Shown here in pieces: positions 1 through 8,903 of a stretch of DNA of 64,000 bases. The notes beneath the pieces were generated by a model. That model did not search any database and was not told the origin of the DNA. It saw nothing but the letters and a program-made list of their open reading frames with translations. The DNA is taken from NCBI RefSeq assembly GCF_025145645.1, contig NZ_CP102252.1:2232001-2296000 (forward strand), read 5' to 3'. The DNA comes from Alistipes senegalensis JC50. Lineage in GTDB: Bacteria; Bacteroidota; Bacteroidia; Bacteroidales; Rikenellaceae. The position numbers were made by a program, and so were the translations under genes. Position 1 is the stretch's first letter, and each line of letters starts with the position of its first letter.

Positions 1-227
1 AGCGCCGTTACGGCGCCGCAGCCGAAGATCGGGAAAAGAACGGACGGTGCCGAACCCGGATTGCCCGCGGCCTTGTAAACGATAAGGTAAATCGGCTGTC
101 GGGGATGTTCCGGAAGCCGGGATCGCCGTTTCATAAAAACGAAAACAACAACTTGCGACCCGGATGAATCCGTTTCGCCGTCGTTGTTTTCGCGTATATG
201 CCTGCGGGCCCTCTTCCTGCCCTGGCG

Positions 228-827
228 TCACTTTTTCGTTTTCGGCGCGAGCATCATGTTCATCTTCTTGCCGTCGAGTCGGGGCATCGCCTCCACTTTG
301 GCGAATTCTTCGAGGTCGGTGGCGAAGCGGAGCAGCAGGATTTCGCCCTGCTCCTTGAAGACGATCGAACGGCCGCGGAAGAAGACGTAAGCCTTGACCT
401 TGGCCCCTTCCTTGAGGAAGTTCTGCGCGTGTTTGAGCTTGAAATTGTAGTCGTGGTCGTCGGTCTGGGGGCCGAAGCGGATCTCCTTCACGACGACTTT
501 CGTCTGGTTGGCCTTCAATTCCTTGGCCTTCTTCTTCTGTTGGTAAAGGAATTTCTGGTAATCGGCGATGCGGCATACGGGCGGCTCGGCCTTGGGCGAG
601 ATCTCGATCAGGTCGAGTTCCATCTCGTCCGCCAGGCGCAGTGCGTCGCGGATCGGCATCACCTGCGGCTGGGGGACGTTGTCGCCCACCACGCGCACCT
701 CGGGAGCCGTGATCTGCTCGTTGATGCGGTGGGGGTTCTCCTTCTCGGGCGGTCTGCGTCCGAATCGGGGATTGCCTGCTGCCGGTTTCGGTCTGTTATT
801 CCCGGGGGTAAACGGCCTCGGCGGGAA
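228..827 (-). CDS. infC: Translation initiation factor IF-3
   Basis: IF-3 binds the 30S subunit, prevents premature joining of 50S and proofreads the start codon. The family signatures are visible: the N-domain stretch RINEQI followed by VRVVGDN, then ELDLIEISPKAEPPVCRI, and the C-domain stretch KEIRFGPQTDDHDYNFK. The homology begins well upstream of the only conventional start, a GTG at 698, which would delete RINEQI. Reading upstream to the in-frame stop at 861-863 there is no ATG, GTG or TTG. The start must therefore be a rare codon: ATA at 857, ATC at 845 or ATT at 827. ATT is used here (199 aa) because AUU is the classical infC start; the exact choice is uncertain. The gene lies just downstream of thrS, as in many bacteria. 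Identification is firm; only the start is open. Confidence 0.93.
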   Translation of the reverse strand, partial: FPPRPFTPGNNRPKPAAGNPRFGRRPPEKENPHRINEQITAPEVRVVGDNVPQPQVMPIRDALRLADEMELDLIEISPKAEPPVCRIADYQKFLYQQKKKAKELKANQTKVVVKEIRFGPQTDDHDYNFKLKHAQNFLKEGAKVKAYVFFRGRSIVFKEQGEILLLRFATDLEEFAKVEAMPRLDGKKMNMMLAPKTKK

Positions 828-882
828 TGGTTTCGGTGCTGCGATAGTTGTACGTATTAGTTAAGTGAATAATAGTGTTGTC

Positions 883-2835
883 TTATTTCTTTTCCAGTTT
901 GTTGGCCTCGACCTCCTCCTTGACCAGTCCGGCGATCAGGTCGCGGAACGCCTCCATCGGCATCTGGCCCTTGTCGCCCTCGCCCTGTGCGCGGACCGAC
1001 ACGAGACCTTCGGCCTCCTCCTTCTCGCCGACGATCAGCAGGTAGGGGATGCGTTTGAGCTCGTTGTCGCGGATCTTGCGGCCGATCTTCTCGTTGCGGT
1101 CGTCGATCTCGGCGCGGATGTCGCTGCCGTTGAGGAACTCGGCGACTTTCTGGGCGTAGTCGTTGAACTTCTCCGAGATGGGAAGCACCACGACTTGCTG
1201 GGGCGAGAGCCACAGCGGGAATTTGCCGCCCGTGTGCTCCAGCAGCACGGCCACGAAACGCTCCATCGAGCCGAACGGCGCGCGGTGGATCATGATCGGG
1301 CGGTGGAGCCGGTCGTCGGCGCCCTTGTACGTGAGGTCGAAACGCTCCGGCAAGTTGTAGTCCACCTGGATCGTGCCCAGTTGCCACTTGCGGCCGATGG
1401 CGTCCTTGACCATGAAGTCGAGCTTCGGACCGTAGAACGCGGCTTCGCCCAGCTCGACCACCGTGGTGAGACCCTTCTCCTTGGCGGCCTGCATGATGGC
1501 CGACTCGGCCTTCTCCCAGTTCTCGTCGGAACCGATGTATTTCTCCTTGTTGTTCGGGTCGCGCAGCGAAATCTGTGCCGTGTAGTTGTCGAACTTCAGC
1601 GTCTTGAAGATATAGAGCACGATGTCGATCACGCGTTCGAACTCTTCGAGAAGCTGATCCGGCCGTACGAACAAGTGCGCGTCGTCCTGCGTGAATCCGC
1701 GCACGCGCGTCAGTCCGTGGAGCTCGCCCGACTGCTCGTAGCGGTAGACCGTGCCGAACTCGGCCAGACGCACAGGCAGTTCCTTGTACGAACGGGGCTT
1801 CGAACGGTAGATCTCGCAGTGGTGCGGGCAGTTCATCGGTTTGAGCAGGTACTCCTCGCCCTCGATCGGGGTGTGGATCGGCTGGAACGAATCCTTGCCG
1901 TACTTGGCGTAGTGGCCCGAGGTGACGTAGAGTTCCTTGTTGCCGATATGCGGGGTGATCACCTGCTGGTAACCGTATTCTTTCTGCACGTTGCGCAAAA
2001 ACTGCTCCAGACGGTCGCGCAGGGCGGCGCCTTTGGGCAGCCACAGCGGCAGGCCCTGGCCCACGCGCTGCGAGAAGGTGAACAGTTCGAGGTCCTTGCC
2101 CAGCTTGCGGTGGTCGCGCTTCTTGGCCTCCTCCATCATCGCCAGATACTCGTCGAGCATCGACTTCTTGGGGAACGAGATGCCGTAGATGCGGGTCAGC
2201 ATCTTGTTCTTCTCGTTGCCGCGCCAGTAGGCTCCGGCCACGGAGGTGAGTTTCAGGGCCTTGATATATCCCGTGTTGGGAATGTGCGGTCCGCGGCAGA
2301 GGTCCGTGAACGCGCCGTTGGTATAGAACGAGATGGTGCCGTCTTCGAGGTCGGAGATCAGTTCGACCTTGTACTGGTCGCCCTTTTCGGTGAAAGCCGC
2401 CAGCGCTTCGGCCTTGGGAACCTCGCGGCGGATCAGCGCCTCCTTGTTGCGGGCCAGCTCCGCCATCTTGTTCTCGATGGCCGGGAGATCGGACTCGGTG
2501 ATGGGCACCGGGGAATCCACGTCGTAGTAGAACCCGTTTTCGATGGCCGGGCCGATGCCGAACTTGATGCCCGGGTAGAGCGCTTCGAGGGCCTCGGCCA
2601 GCAGGTGCGACGAGGTGTGCCAGAAGGCGTGCTTGCCCTCTTCGTCGTCCCATTTGTAGAATTTGACCGAAGCGTCGGCCTCGATCGGGCGCGTCATGTC
2701 CACCGTCGCGCCGTTTACCGAGGCCGCGAGCGAGTCGGCAGCTAAACGAGGGCTGATGCTCTCTGCGATCTGGTAAGCAGTAGTCCCTTCGGCGTATTCT
2801 TTGACGGAGCCGTCGGGAAAAGTGATTTTGATCAT
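883..2835 (-). CDS. thrS: Threonyl-tRNA synthetase
   Basis: Cytoplasmic class II synthetase that charges tRNA-Thr and edits mischarged Ser. The 650-residue product has the full architecture: an N-terminal TGS domain (from MIKITFPDG), the editing domain with the HxxxH motif HTSSH at residues 73-77, the catalytic core with the zinc-site segment MNCPHH and the motif 2 region FGTVYRYEQSGE, and a C-terminal anticodon-binding domain ending near NKLEKK. The frame is open 15 codons further upstream, but the TGS domain starts at the ATG at 2835 and the extra residues look unlike the family. It is followed by infC and was probably co-transcribed with it; pdxA ends 87 bases upstream. Length and motifs are normal. 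Confidence 0.97.
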   Translation of the reverse strand: MIKITFPDGSVKEYAEGTTAYQIAESISPRLAADSLAASVNGATVDMTRPIEADASVKFYKWDDEEGKHAFWHTSSHLLAEALEALYPGIKFGIGPAIENGFYYDVDSPVPITESDLPAIENKMAELARNKEALIRREVPKAEALAAFTEKGDQYKVELISDLEDGTISFYTNGAFTDLCRGPHIPNTGYIKALKLTSVAGAYWRGNEKNKMLTRIYGISFPKKSMLDEYLAMMEEAKKRDHRKLGKDLELFTFSQRVGQGLPLWLPKGAALRDRLEQFLRNVQKEYGYQQVITPHIGNKELYVTSGHYAKYGKDSFQPIHTPIEGEEYLLKPMNCPHHCEIYRSKPRSYKELPVRLAEFGTVYRYEQSGELHGLTRVRGFTQDDAHLFVRPDQLLEEFERVIDIVLYIFKTLKFDNYTAQISLRDPNNKEKYIGSDENWEKAESAIMQAAKEKGLTTVVELGEAAFYGPKLDFMVKDAIGRKWQLGTIQVDYNLPERFDLTYKGADDRLHRPIMIHRAPFGSMERFVAVLLEHTGGKFPLWLSPQQVVVLPISEKFNDYAQKVAEFLNGSDIRAEIDDRNEKIGRKIRDNELKRIPYLLIVGEKEEAEGLVSVRAQGEGDKGQMPMEAFRDLIAGLVKEEVEANKLEKK

Positions 2836-2922
2836 TTGTTTGTATGAATTAAGTTTTCGGGTCCTTCGGCGCTTCCACAATTACGAGACGGAATACGCCT
2901 CCGGGTTGCCCGGTGTTTTCGT

Positions 2923-4023
2923 TCAGTTTTCCTTTTCGGTCTGCGGCAGATCCTTGACCGAAACGTCGCGGCCGCCTCTTTCGCGTTCGGCGCGCTGCAA
3001 CGGGTTCGCCGTCCATGCGGCCCATGCGCGGCGGTGCTCCACGATGTCGATGGCCGCGTAGATCGCGTTGCGCATCGACTGCGGGTCGGCCTTGTCCTTT
3101 CCGGCGATGTCGAACGCCGTGCCGTGGTCGGGCGAGGTCCGCACGGCCGAAAGCCCCGCCGTGAAGTTCACCCCGTCGGGCGAGAGCGTCTTGAACGGCG
3201 CGAGCCCCTGATCGTGGTACATGGCCAGAATGCCGTCGTATTTGGCGTATCCGCCGCCGGCGAAGAGCCCGTCGGCCGCAAAGGGCCCGAAGGCCAGCAC
3301 GCCTTCGCCGAACGCCTCGACGATGGCCGGTTTGATGATCTCCTGCTCCTCGCGGCCCAGCAGTCCGCCGTCGCCGGCGTGGGGGTTGAGGGCCATCACG
3401 GCGATGCGCGGCTCGACGATGCCGAAGTCCTCGACGAGCGAGCGGCGCAGCGTGTGCAGCTCTTTGACGATGCGTTCTTTGGTGATGCTGCGGGCGATCT
3501 CCGAAACGGGGATGTGTTTGGTGACCAGCCCCACGCGCAGCACGTCGCTGCACATGATCATCATCGCTTCGCCGCCGAGTTCGGCGGCCAGATATTCGGT
3601 GTGCCCCGTGTAGCGGAAGTCGTCGGCCTGCACGGTCTCCTTGTCGAAGGGGGCCGTGACGATGGCGTCGAGATGCCCCTCCTTCAGGTCGCGCATGGCG
3701 GTCGACAGCGCCTCCACGGCAGCGCGGCCCGCATCGGCGGACGCTTTGCCCGGCACGATCTCGGCTCCCTCGCCGCAGGCCGCGAGATTGACCTTTCCGC
3801 GGCGCGCCTCGGCGGCCGAAGCCACGGGGTTGAAGGAGACGGGTTCGATCTCCGCGATGGTATTTCGGTAATAGGCGGCGGCTTTGGGCGAACCGTAGAC
3901 GACGGGGGTGAAGAGCTCCGTCATGCGCGGGTCGGCGAGCGCCTTGAGGATGACCTCCCAGCCGATGCCGTTCGTGTCGCCCTGCGTGATGCCTATTCTG
4001 AGTTTGTGTTCCGGCATAATCAA
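2923..4023 (-). CDS. pdxA: 4-hydroxythreonine-4-phosphate dehydrogenase
   Basis: PdxA oxidises 4-phosphohydroxy-L-threonine in the DXP-dependent pathway to pyridoxal phosphate. The product (about 366 aa) shows the family start RIGITQGDTNGIGWEVILKA, the segment VTAPFDKETV, the metal-binding stretch TGHTEYLA and the C-terminal HDQGLAPFKTL with GVNFTAGL. It may start at the first ATG (4023) or two codons later (4017); both lie just behind a good promoter. It is transcribed in the same direction as thrS-infC, with 87 bases between them. The related family PdxA2/DUF-type dehydrogenases is less likely given these motifs. Confidence 0.93.
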   Translation of the reverse strand: MIMPEHKLRIGITQGDTNGIGWEVILKALADPRMTELFTPVVYGSPKAAAYYRNTIAEIEPVSFNPVASAAEARRGKVNLAACGEGAEIVPGKASADAGRAAVEALSTAMRDLKEGHLDAIVTAPFDKETVQADDFRYTGHTEYLAAELGGEAMMIMCSDVLRVGLVTKHIPVSEIARSITKERIVKELHTLRRSLVEDFGIVEPRIAVMALNPHAGDGGLLGREEQEIIKPAIVEAFGEGVLAFGPFAADGLFAGGGYAKYDGILAMYHDQGLAPFKTLSPDGVNFTAGLSAVRTSPDHGTAFDIAGKDKADPQSMRNAIYAAIDIVEHRRAWAAWTANPLQRAERERGGRDVSVKDLPQTEKEN

Positions 4024-4038
4024 TTTTGTTTCAACTTA

Positions 4039-4067
4039 CAAAGTTATAAAATATTCAGAATACGCAA
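4039..4067 (-). promoter_or_regulatory. Promoter of pdxA
   Basis: On the minus strand TAACTTTG (4039-4046) fits the Bacteroidetes -7 consensus TAnnTTTG, with TTG 18 bases upstream (4065-4067) as the -33 element. The predicted start of transcription is about 10-12 bases before the first pdxA ATG. Confidence 0.6.
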
Positions 4068-4221
4068 TGCTCCGAAGCCGATTAAAATGATTTTTCAGGC
4101 CGCTTTGCGCCCGCATGTGCTATTTTTCGGCGCCTTTGCGGCGGGAGGCGGGGGATTCCGGGATTTCCGGACCGGGGCGTCCGGAGTTCGCGCGGGTGCC
4201 GGGACGCGGGATGATCCGGGC

Positions 4222-4977
4222 CTACCGTTTTGCCTCGGAGTGCGTCCGTCGCCGGAACTCCGAGCAGACGATCCCTGTCGCCATAGCGACGTTCAGCGAT
4301 TCCGAACCCCGGCGGCCGGCCGGCCAGGGCGGGATGAAAAGTTTCCGGGTGACGGTGCGCGCCACCGCTTCCGTGACGCCGCGGCCCTCGTTGCCCATCA
4401 CCACGATCCCCTCCGGCGTGAGCTCCGTGCCATAGATGTTCTCCCCTTCCAGAAAAGTCCCGTATACGGGAATCTCCTGCGCGGCGGCCGCGGCGAGACA
4501 CGCGGCGAGCGCCGTGTAGTGGACCCTCACGCGGATGACGGCACCCATCGTGGCCTGCACGACCTTGGGGTTGAAGCAGTCGGCCGAACCCGGGGAGCAG
4601 ACGATGTCCGTGATGCCGAACCAGTCGGCCAGCCGGATGATCGTCCCCAGGTTGCCGGGGTTCTGCACGTCGTCCAGCGCCAGCGTCAGCCGCCCTTTCA
4701 GCGACCCCGTGTCCAGTCCGTAACGCGGTATCTCGACCAGCGCCAGCGAGTTGCCGGCGGTCTTCAGCAGCGAGAGACGCTCCATGTCGCGCGGGGCCAC
4801 GGTCTCGACCTCTGGGCCTTCGAAAATCCCTTCCAACGCGAAAATCTTGCGTACCCGCAGGTGCGAGGCGCGCAGTTCGCCGATGAGTTTCTCCCCTTCG
4901 GCGACGAACAGTCCGTGTTCGGTGCGGCCGCGTTTGTCGGCCAGCGCGCGGACGAGTTGTATTTCGGCTTTGGTCAT
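4222..4977 (-). CDS. TrmH/SpoU-family RNA 2'-O-methyltransferase
   Basis: SPOUT-fold methyltransferase that uses S-adenosylmethionine to methylate a ribose 2'-OH in rRNA or tRNA. The 251-residue product has an N-terminal substrate-binding segment (KAEIQLVRALADKRGR, FVAEGEKL) and the three SpoU motifs: LALDDVQNPGNLGTIIR (motif 1, with the catalytic Asn and Arg), IVVMGNEGRGV (motif 2) and ESLNVAMATGIV (motif 3, the knot). The target nucleotide cannot be told from the sequence. Its ATG overlaps the TGA of rnz (ATGA at 4974-4977), so translation is probably coupled. It is the last gene of the trxB-rnz operon. Confidence 0.9.
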   Translation of the reverse strand: MTKAEIQLVRALADKRGRTEHGLFVAEGEKLIGELRASHLRVRKIFALEGIFEGPEVETVAPRDMERLSLLKTAGNSLALVEIPRYGLDTGSLKGRLTLALDDVQNPGNLGTIIRLADWFGITDIVCSPGSADCFNPKVVQATMGAVIRVRVHYTALAACLAAAAAQEIPVYGTFLEGENIYGTELTPEGIVVMGNEGRGVTEAVARTVTRKLFIPPWPAGRRGSESLNVAMATGIVCSEFRRRTHSEAKR

Positions 4978-5897
4978 CGTTCCTTTTCGATGCTGTAAGT
5001 GGTTCCTTCGGTGGCGGGGTAGCTCTCGGGGAAGAGCGCGCGGGCCTCTTCGACCAGCTGCGATTCGTCCTTGTAACGCGACGAATAGTGGCCGATCACG
5101 AGCCGCCGTGCGCCCGCTTTCAGGGCCGCTTTCGCGGCGTCCGCGGTGGTCGAATGCCCCCGGTCTTTGGCCGACCGCTGCTCCGCGGCGGCGTAGGTCG
5201 CCTCGTGGTACATCAGATCGACCCCCTTGCAGAGCCCCGCGGCCTTGGCCGAGTAGTTCGTGTCCGAAAGGTAGGCATACGAACGCGGCGCATAGGGACG
5301 GTAGGTCAGGCAGGCGTTGGGGATCGTCTCGCCGGAGTCCAGCACGACATCCTCGCCCCGCTTGGCGGCGGTGATCTGCGCGATCGAGAGACCGTATTTG
5401 GCGATCTTGAACTTCTCGACGTTCAGCGGCGGCTCCTTCTCCCGGAAGAGGAACCCGGCGCACGGCACGCGGTGGCGCAGCGGGATGCTCCACACCTCCA
5501 GCGTGCGGTTCTCCATCAGCAATGCGTGTTTGGTGGTGTCTACCTCGGTCCACGCCACGTCGTAGGGCAGTTCGCTGTCGAAATAGCGGAGGTGGCAGGC
5601 CAGAATCTCTCCGAACGGCGCCGGGGCGAAGACCCGCAGCGGGGTCCTGCGGCCGTAAAGCGCCAGCGTCGAGATGAGCGGGAACAATCCGAAAACATGG
5701 TCGCCGTGGAGGTGCGAGATGAACACGGCGCGGATTTTCAGCGGATTGATGCCGTAGCGGACCAGCTGCTGCTGCACGCCCTCGCCCGCATCCACGAGAT
5801 AATATTGTTCGTGGACGTTGACCGCCTGGGCCGACGGATGCCGGTTCGCGGTGGGTTTGGCCGAGGAGGAGCCTAATATGGTGACGCTGAAGCTCAC
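4974..5897 (-). CDS. rnz: Ribonuclease Z
   Basis: Metallo-beta-lactamase-fold endonuclease that removes 3' trailers from tRNA precursors. The zinc-binding motif SHLHGDH lies at residues 61-67, followed by LFPLISTLALYGRRTPLRV typical of RNase Z, the further metal ligands in SDTNYSAKAAGLCKGVDLMYHEATY, and a C-terminal GHYSSRY. The start is a GTG at 5897-5895 (VSFSVTILG is the family start); it overlaps the TGA of trxB as GTGA. A longer frame adds 13 residues that do not belong to the family. The protein is 307 aa, the usual length for the short bacterial form. Confidence 0.94.
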   Translation of the reverse strand: MSFSVTILGSSSAKPTANRHPSAQAVNVHEQYYLVDAGEGVQQQLVRYGINPLKIRAVFISHLHGDHVFGLFPLISTLALYGRRTPLRVFAPAPFGEILACHLRYFDSELPYDVAWTEVDTTKHALLMENRTLEVWSIPLRHRVPCAGFLFREKEPPLNVEKFKIAKYGLSIAQITAAKRGEDVVLDSGETIPNACLTYRPYAPRSYAYLSDTNYSAKAAGLCKGVDLMYHEATYAAAEQRSAKDRGHSTTADAAKAALKAGARRLVIGHYSSRYKDESQLVEEARALFPESYPATEGTTYSIEKER

Positions 5898-6817
5898 TTC
5901 AGCAGGAACCGTTCGCAGTCGAGCGCCGCGATGCACCCCGACGCTGCTGCCGTGATGGCCTGACGGTAGTGGGGATCGCGGACATCGCCGGCGGCGAAAA
6001 CCCCCTCGACGCTGGCTTTCGACGTGCCCGGCTCGACCTTGACATACCCTTCGGCGTCGAGCGCCAGTTGTTCGCTGAAAAGCTCCGTATTGGGGTGGTG
6101 GCCGATGGCCAGGAAGAATCCCGAGATGTCGATCTTCCTCTCCGTGCCGTCGTTCCTGCGCAGCAGGGCTCCCGTGACGCCCGATTCGTCGCCCAGCACC
6201 TCGGCGGTGTTGTGCTCGAACAGCACCTCGATGTTGGGGGTGTCGAACACCCGCTGCTGCATCGCCTTCGAGGCGCGCAGGTGGGGTTTGCGGACGATCA
6301 TGTAGACCTTGCGGCAGAGCGATGCCAGATACGACGCCTCCTCGCAGGCCGTGTCGCCGCCGCCGACCACCGCCACGTCCTTCTTGCGGTAGAAGAACCC
6401 GTCGCAGGTGGCGCAGGCGCTGACGCCCTGGCCGCGGAACTTGGTTTCGGAAGGGAGTCCGAGGTATTTGGCCGAGGCTCCCGTGGCGATGATGAGCGTC
6501 TCGGCCTTGATCTCCCTGGTGCCGTCCACGACGACGTGGAACGGGCGTGACGCGAGGTCCACGCGCGTGATGGTTCCCGTGCGGATGTCTGCGCCGAAAC
6601 GCTCGGCCTGCCTGCGCATCCGGTCCATCAGGTCGGGGCCCGTGACGCCGTCGGGATACCCCGGGAAATTCTCGACATCGGTCGTCGTCGTGAGCTGCCC
6701 GCCCGGCTCGATGCCTTCGTAAAGCACCGGGGCGAGGTTGGCGCGCGAGGTATAGATGGCGGCGGTGTACCCTGCGGGGCCGCTGCCGATGATCAGTACT
6801 TTTACTGCTTCTTCCAT
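5894..6817 (-). CDS. trxB: Thioredoxin-disulfide reductase
   Basis: FAD- and NADPH-dependent flavoenzyme that keeps thioredoxin reduced. The 307-residue product has the N-terminal FAD-binding GSGPAGYTAA, the redox-active disulfide CATC at residues 135-138, the NADPH-binding VVGGGDTACEEA, and the C-terminal FAD motif VFAAGDVRDPHYRQAITAAASGC. The frame extends 24 codons further upstream, but the family begins at MEEAVKVLIIG. It heads an operon with rnz and the SpoU methyltransferase; all three are joined by 4-base stop/start overlaps. Confidence 0.96.
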   Translation of the reverse strand: MEEAVKVLIIGSGPAGYTAAIYTSRANLAPVLYEGIEPGGQLTTTTDVENFPGYPDGVTGPDLMDRMRRQAERFGADIRTGTITRVDLASRPFHVVVDGTREIKAETLIIATGASAKYLGLPSETKFRGQGVSACATCDGFFYRKKDVAVVGGGDTACEEASYLASLCRKVYMIVRKPHLRASKAMQQRVFDTPNIEVLFEHNTAEVLGDESGVTGALLRRNDGTERKIDISGFFLAIGHHPNTELFSEQLALDAEGYVKVEPGTSKASVEGVFAAGDVRDPHYRQAITAAASGCIAALDCERFLLK

Positions 6818-6947
6818 GATCGTTGTTATTTTTTGTAAGTTTTTTATGCTGTTGGTTGTCCTTGTCGCGGCCTGTGGCCGCGTTTGCAAATTGGACCCAC
6901 CCAGGCTAAGAGCCGAGTTTTAGGGTGATGTCCGGTTTTTGCGGCCC

Positions 6948-6999
6948 GAAAGCAATTCTCCGCTGCCACCTTTTCTGAAGCGGCTTCTTAAGCCGCCCT
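6948..6999. repeat. Dispersed intergenic palindromic repeat, copy A
   Basis: In the gap between trxB and the pseudokinase operon. It is about 75-80% like a sequence at 12805-12860, and both contain a palindrome of the form GCGGCTT(2-3)AAGCCGC (here 6980-6996) preceded by a CCGCYGCCAYCTTT-like stretch. It resembles a REP-type repeat. The rest of 6818-7031 holds no gene that I can see. Confidence 0.5.
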
Positions 7000-7031
7000 T
7001 GGCGGGGGCTTGTCGCATTGCGACCGGAATG

Positions 7032-8042
7032 TCAGCCGGAATATGCCTGGGATGCGGACGTTGCGTTTTCTTCACGATTCGTACCGAATTCCGTCAGTTG
7101 CTGTCCCAGGTAGTCGAATTCCGCCCAGCGGCCGTTCCGGCGCACCCGGGCGATGCTTTCGGCCGGGATGTAGTCCACGATTTCGTATTCGGGCGGGATG
7201 ACGTAGTTTCCGTTCCGGTCGATGAGCCCCATGCCGCCGGGCGTCTCGACCTCGGCGCGCCCTTCGCGGAAGTCGCCCGCCCAGACGAAGTGCGACGCGA
7301 TGACGGGGTTGTTGTCCGTGTCCACGAATCCGAATCCCTCGTCGTCCTCGACGCAGACGAGCCCTTCGAACACGTGGCTGGTCCAGCGGTGCCCGGTCAG
7401 GCGGCGCAGCGGAGCGTAGTCGGCCTCGATGTCCGAAACCTGCATCGGGCCGCCCGCTTCGCGCACCCGTCGCCGCAGGGCCTCGAACGCTTCGGCGTCG
7501 CCGTCGGAGGTGCCGAAACGGGCGTCGTGGTAGCGCAGGGGGATGAACCGGCCGCCGCTCCAGCGCAGGTTGTCCGGCCGGAGGTTGTTGTGCGAGAAGC
7601 CCAGTTCGCGCAGGGCGGATTGGAGTGCGTCGAGCCCTGCGAGCAGCCGCTCGGCGGGTTCCGTCAGCAGCGCTTCGGCGAAACTGCGGCCTGCGGGCAG
7701 GTGCTGGAGCACCAGATCGCAGGTTTGCGGATGCTCCTCGGCGTCCACCCAAAGGAGCTCGCCCCGGAGGATGCGGTATTCGGCCAGCCACTCCGTGTTG
7801 AGGCGTCCCGCCTGCGATGCGGTCCGTTCGACGGCGGCCAGCGCCGCGGGGGACAACGGCAGCGAGAGCAGCCATTGCCGGCCGCGCCAGACGATTTCGG
7901 CTTCGGCGAAGCGTGTCGTGCGCATCAGCTGCGGAATGCCGCCCGCTTCCGTCGCGGGACGGGCGTCGGCGAGCGTCGTGAACGAGATGTCGGGCGTTTG
8001 GAGCGCCTGTATGAAGGTGTGCAGGGTCGGTGTCATGGTCAT
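7032..8042 (-). CDS. Pseudokinase-like protein with C-terminal WG repeats
   Basis: Product of 336 aa with unknown role. The first half resembles a degenerate protein-kinase fold: SHNNLRPDN at residues 140-148 aligns with the kinase catalytic loop HGDLKPxN but has Asn in place of the catalytic Asp, and the DFG-like position reads HDARFG. The second half has two WG-type beta repeats (EGFGFVDTDNNPVI and GGMGLIDRNGNYVIPP). The upstream kinase gene (10674-11852) has the same layout with HGDLKPAN at the equivalent position, so the two look like diverged paralogues. The start codon ATG at 8042 overlaps the TGA of the vWA gene. It is the last gene of a four-gene operon. Pseudokinase status is inferred from the missing Asp. 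Confidence 0.7.
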   Translation of the reverse strand: MTMTPTLHTFIQALQTPDISFTTLADARPATEAGGIPQLMRTTRFAEAEIVWRGRQWLLSLPLSPAALAAVERTASQAGRLNTEWLAEYRILRGELLWVDAEEHPQTCDLVLQHLPAGRSFAEALLTEPAERLLAGLDALQSALRELGFSHNNLRPDNLRWSGGRFIPLRYHDARFGTSDGDAEAFEALRRRVREAGGPMQVSDIEADYAPLRRLTGHRWTSHVFEGLVCVEDDEGFGFVDTDNNPVIASHFVWAGDFREGRAEVETPGGMGLIDRNGNYVIPPEYEIVDYIPAESIARVRRNGRWAEFDYLGQQLTEFGTNREENATSASQAYSG

Positions 8043-8896
8043 TCGGTCTTTACGCTGATGGACCCGATGTTGAGCATCGTGATGAGCTGTTCGGCCGAGG
8101 CGTTGTAGCTCATGCCCCGGAACGGCGGCGTGGCGCCGGGGCCTTTGGCTTCGCGGATCGCCTCGTCGAACACCTCGGGCATGAGGCTCGAACACTCGTA
8201 GAGCACCGCTGCATAGCGGTTGGGATAGCCGGCCTCCTCCGTCGAGGGGAAGAAGACCGTCCGCGGAGTGTCGCCCGCGGCAATGTGGATGTTCACGAGC
8301 AGCACGTTGCCGTCGGCCGTGCGCAGCGACTTGATCTGCTCGGCCACGGCGCAGAGCTCCTCGTCGTCGCAGTCGGTGGCCTCGCCGTCGGTGATGTTGA
8401 AGACGATGGGCGGAAAACTCTCCGCATGGACCGGATCGGCGCACCATTTCGCGGCGATGTCGCGCACGCGGCGCAGCGCTTCGCACATCGGGGTCTGTCC
8501 GACGGCTTCGGGCTCCACCCACGCCGGAGTCGAGATTTCGCGCAGGGCGTTGCTGCCGTCGGGAAGCCGGTACTCCACGATCTCGGTTTTCAGCGGCGGC
8601 TCTCCGGCGGCCAGTTCCGTCACGGAGATCGCCTCACGGCTGCCCGGCAGCAGGGAGTAGACCTCGTCGTCGCCCGAATAGCCCAGTACGGCGATGTCGT
8701 AGTAGTCGCGGACGCCGTCGCTGCGGCGCGCCCGTTCGATCAGCTCGAACAGCATGCCGTTGGTGATCGAGGCCACGGCGTCGGCCTTGGTCATCAGCCG
8801 TCCGCGGAAGCGGATCTTCTCGGCCATCGACCCCGAGCCGTCGATGACGAAGATGAAGGCCGTGCGGTGGGTGCGTGTGATGCTCTGTGTGTACAT
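8039..8896 (-). CDS. von Willebrand factor A domain protein
   Basis: Product of 285 aa consisting mostly of one vWA domain. The metal-ion-dependent adhesion site DGSGSM is at residues 19-24, and the later ligands fit QTPMCEALRRV (conserved Thr) and NITDGEATD (conserved Asp). No signal peptide or membrane segment is visible, so it is expected in the cytoplasm, like the TerY- and Mg-chelatase-type vWA proteins. It starts seven bases after the DUF4954 gene and overlaps the pseudokinase gene at its end. The grouping of vWA with a kinase recalls TerY-P signalling modules, but no PP2C phosphatase is present and the similarity to TerY is only at domain level. Confidence 0.82.
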   Translation of the reverse strand: MYTQSITRTHRTAFIFVIDGSGSMAEKIRFRGRLMTKADAVASITNGMLFELIERARRSDGVRDYYDIAVLGYSGDDEVYSLLPGSREAISVTELAAGEPPLKTEIVEYRLPDGSNALREISTPAWVEPEAVGQTPMCEALRRVRDIAAKWCADPVHAESFPPIVFNITDGEATDCDDEELCAVAEQIKSLRTADGNVLLVNIHIAAGDTPRTVFFPSTEEAGYPNRYAAVLYECSSLMPEVFDEAIREAKGPGATPPFRGMSYNASAEQLITMLNIGSISVKTE

Positions 8897-8903
8897 ATTC
8901 GAA

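Noticed and set aside
1..134. Minus-strand open frame starting with ATG at 134 and running off the window edge
   Set aside because: It is not L35 or L20, which often follow infC, and the 44 residues visible show no family feature; not enough to call a gene.
865..5876. Long plus-strand open frames opposite thrS, pdxA and rnz
   Set aside because: They mirror well-identified minus-strand genes and have the Leu/Val/Arg/Asp-rich composition of antisense frames at high GC.
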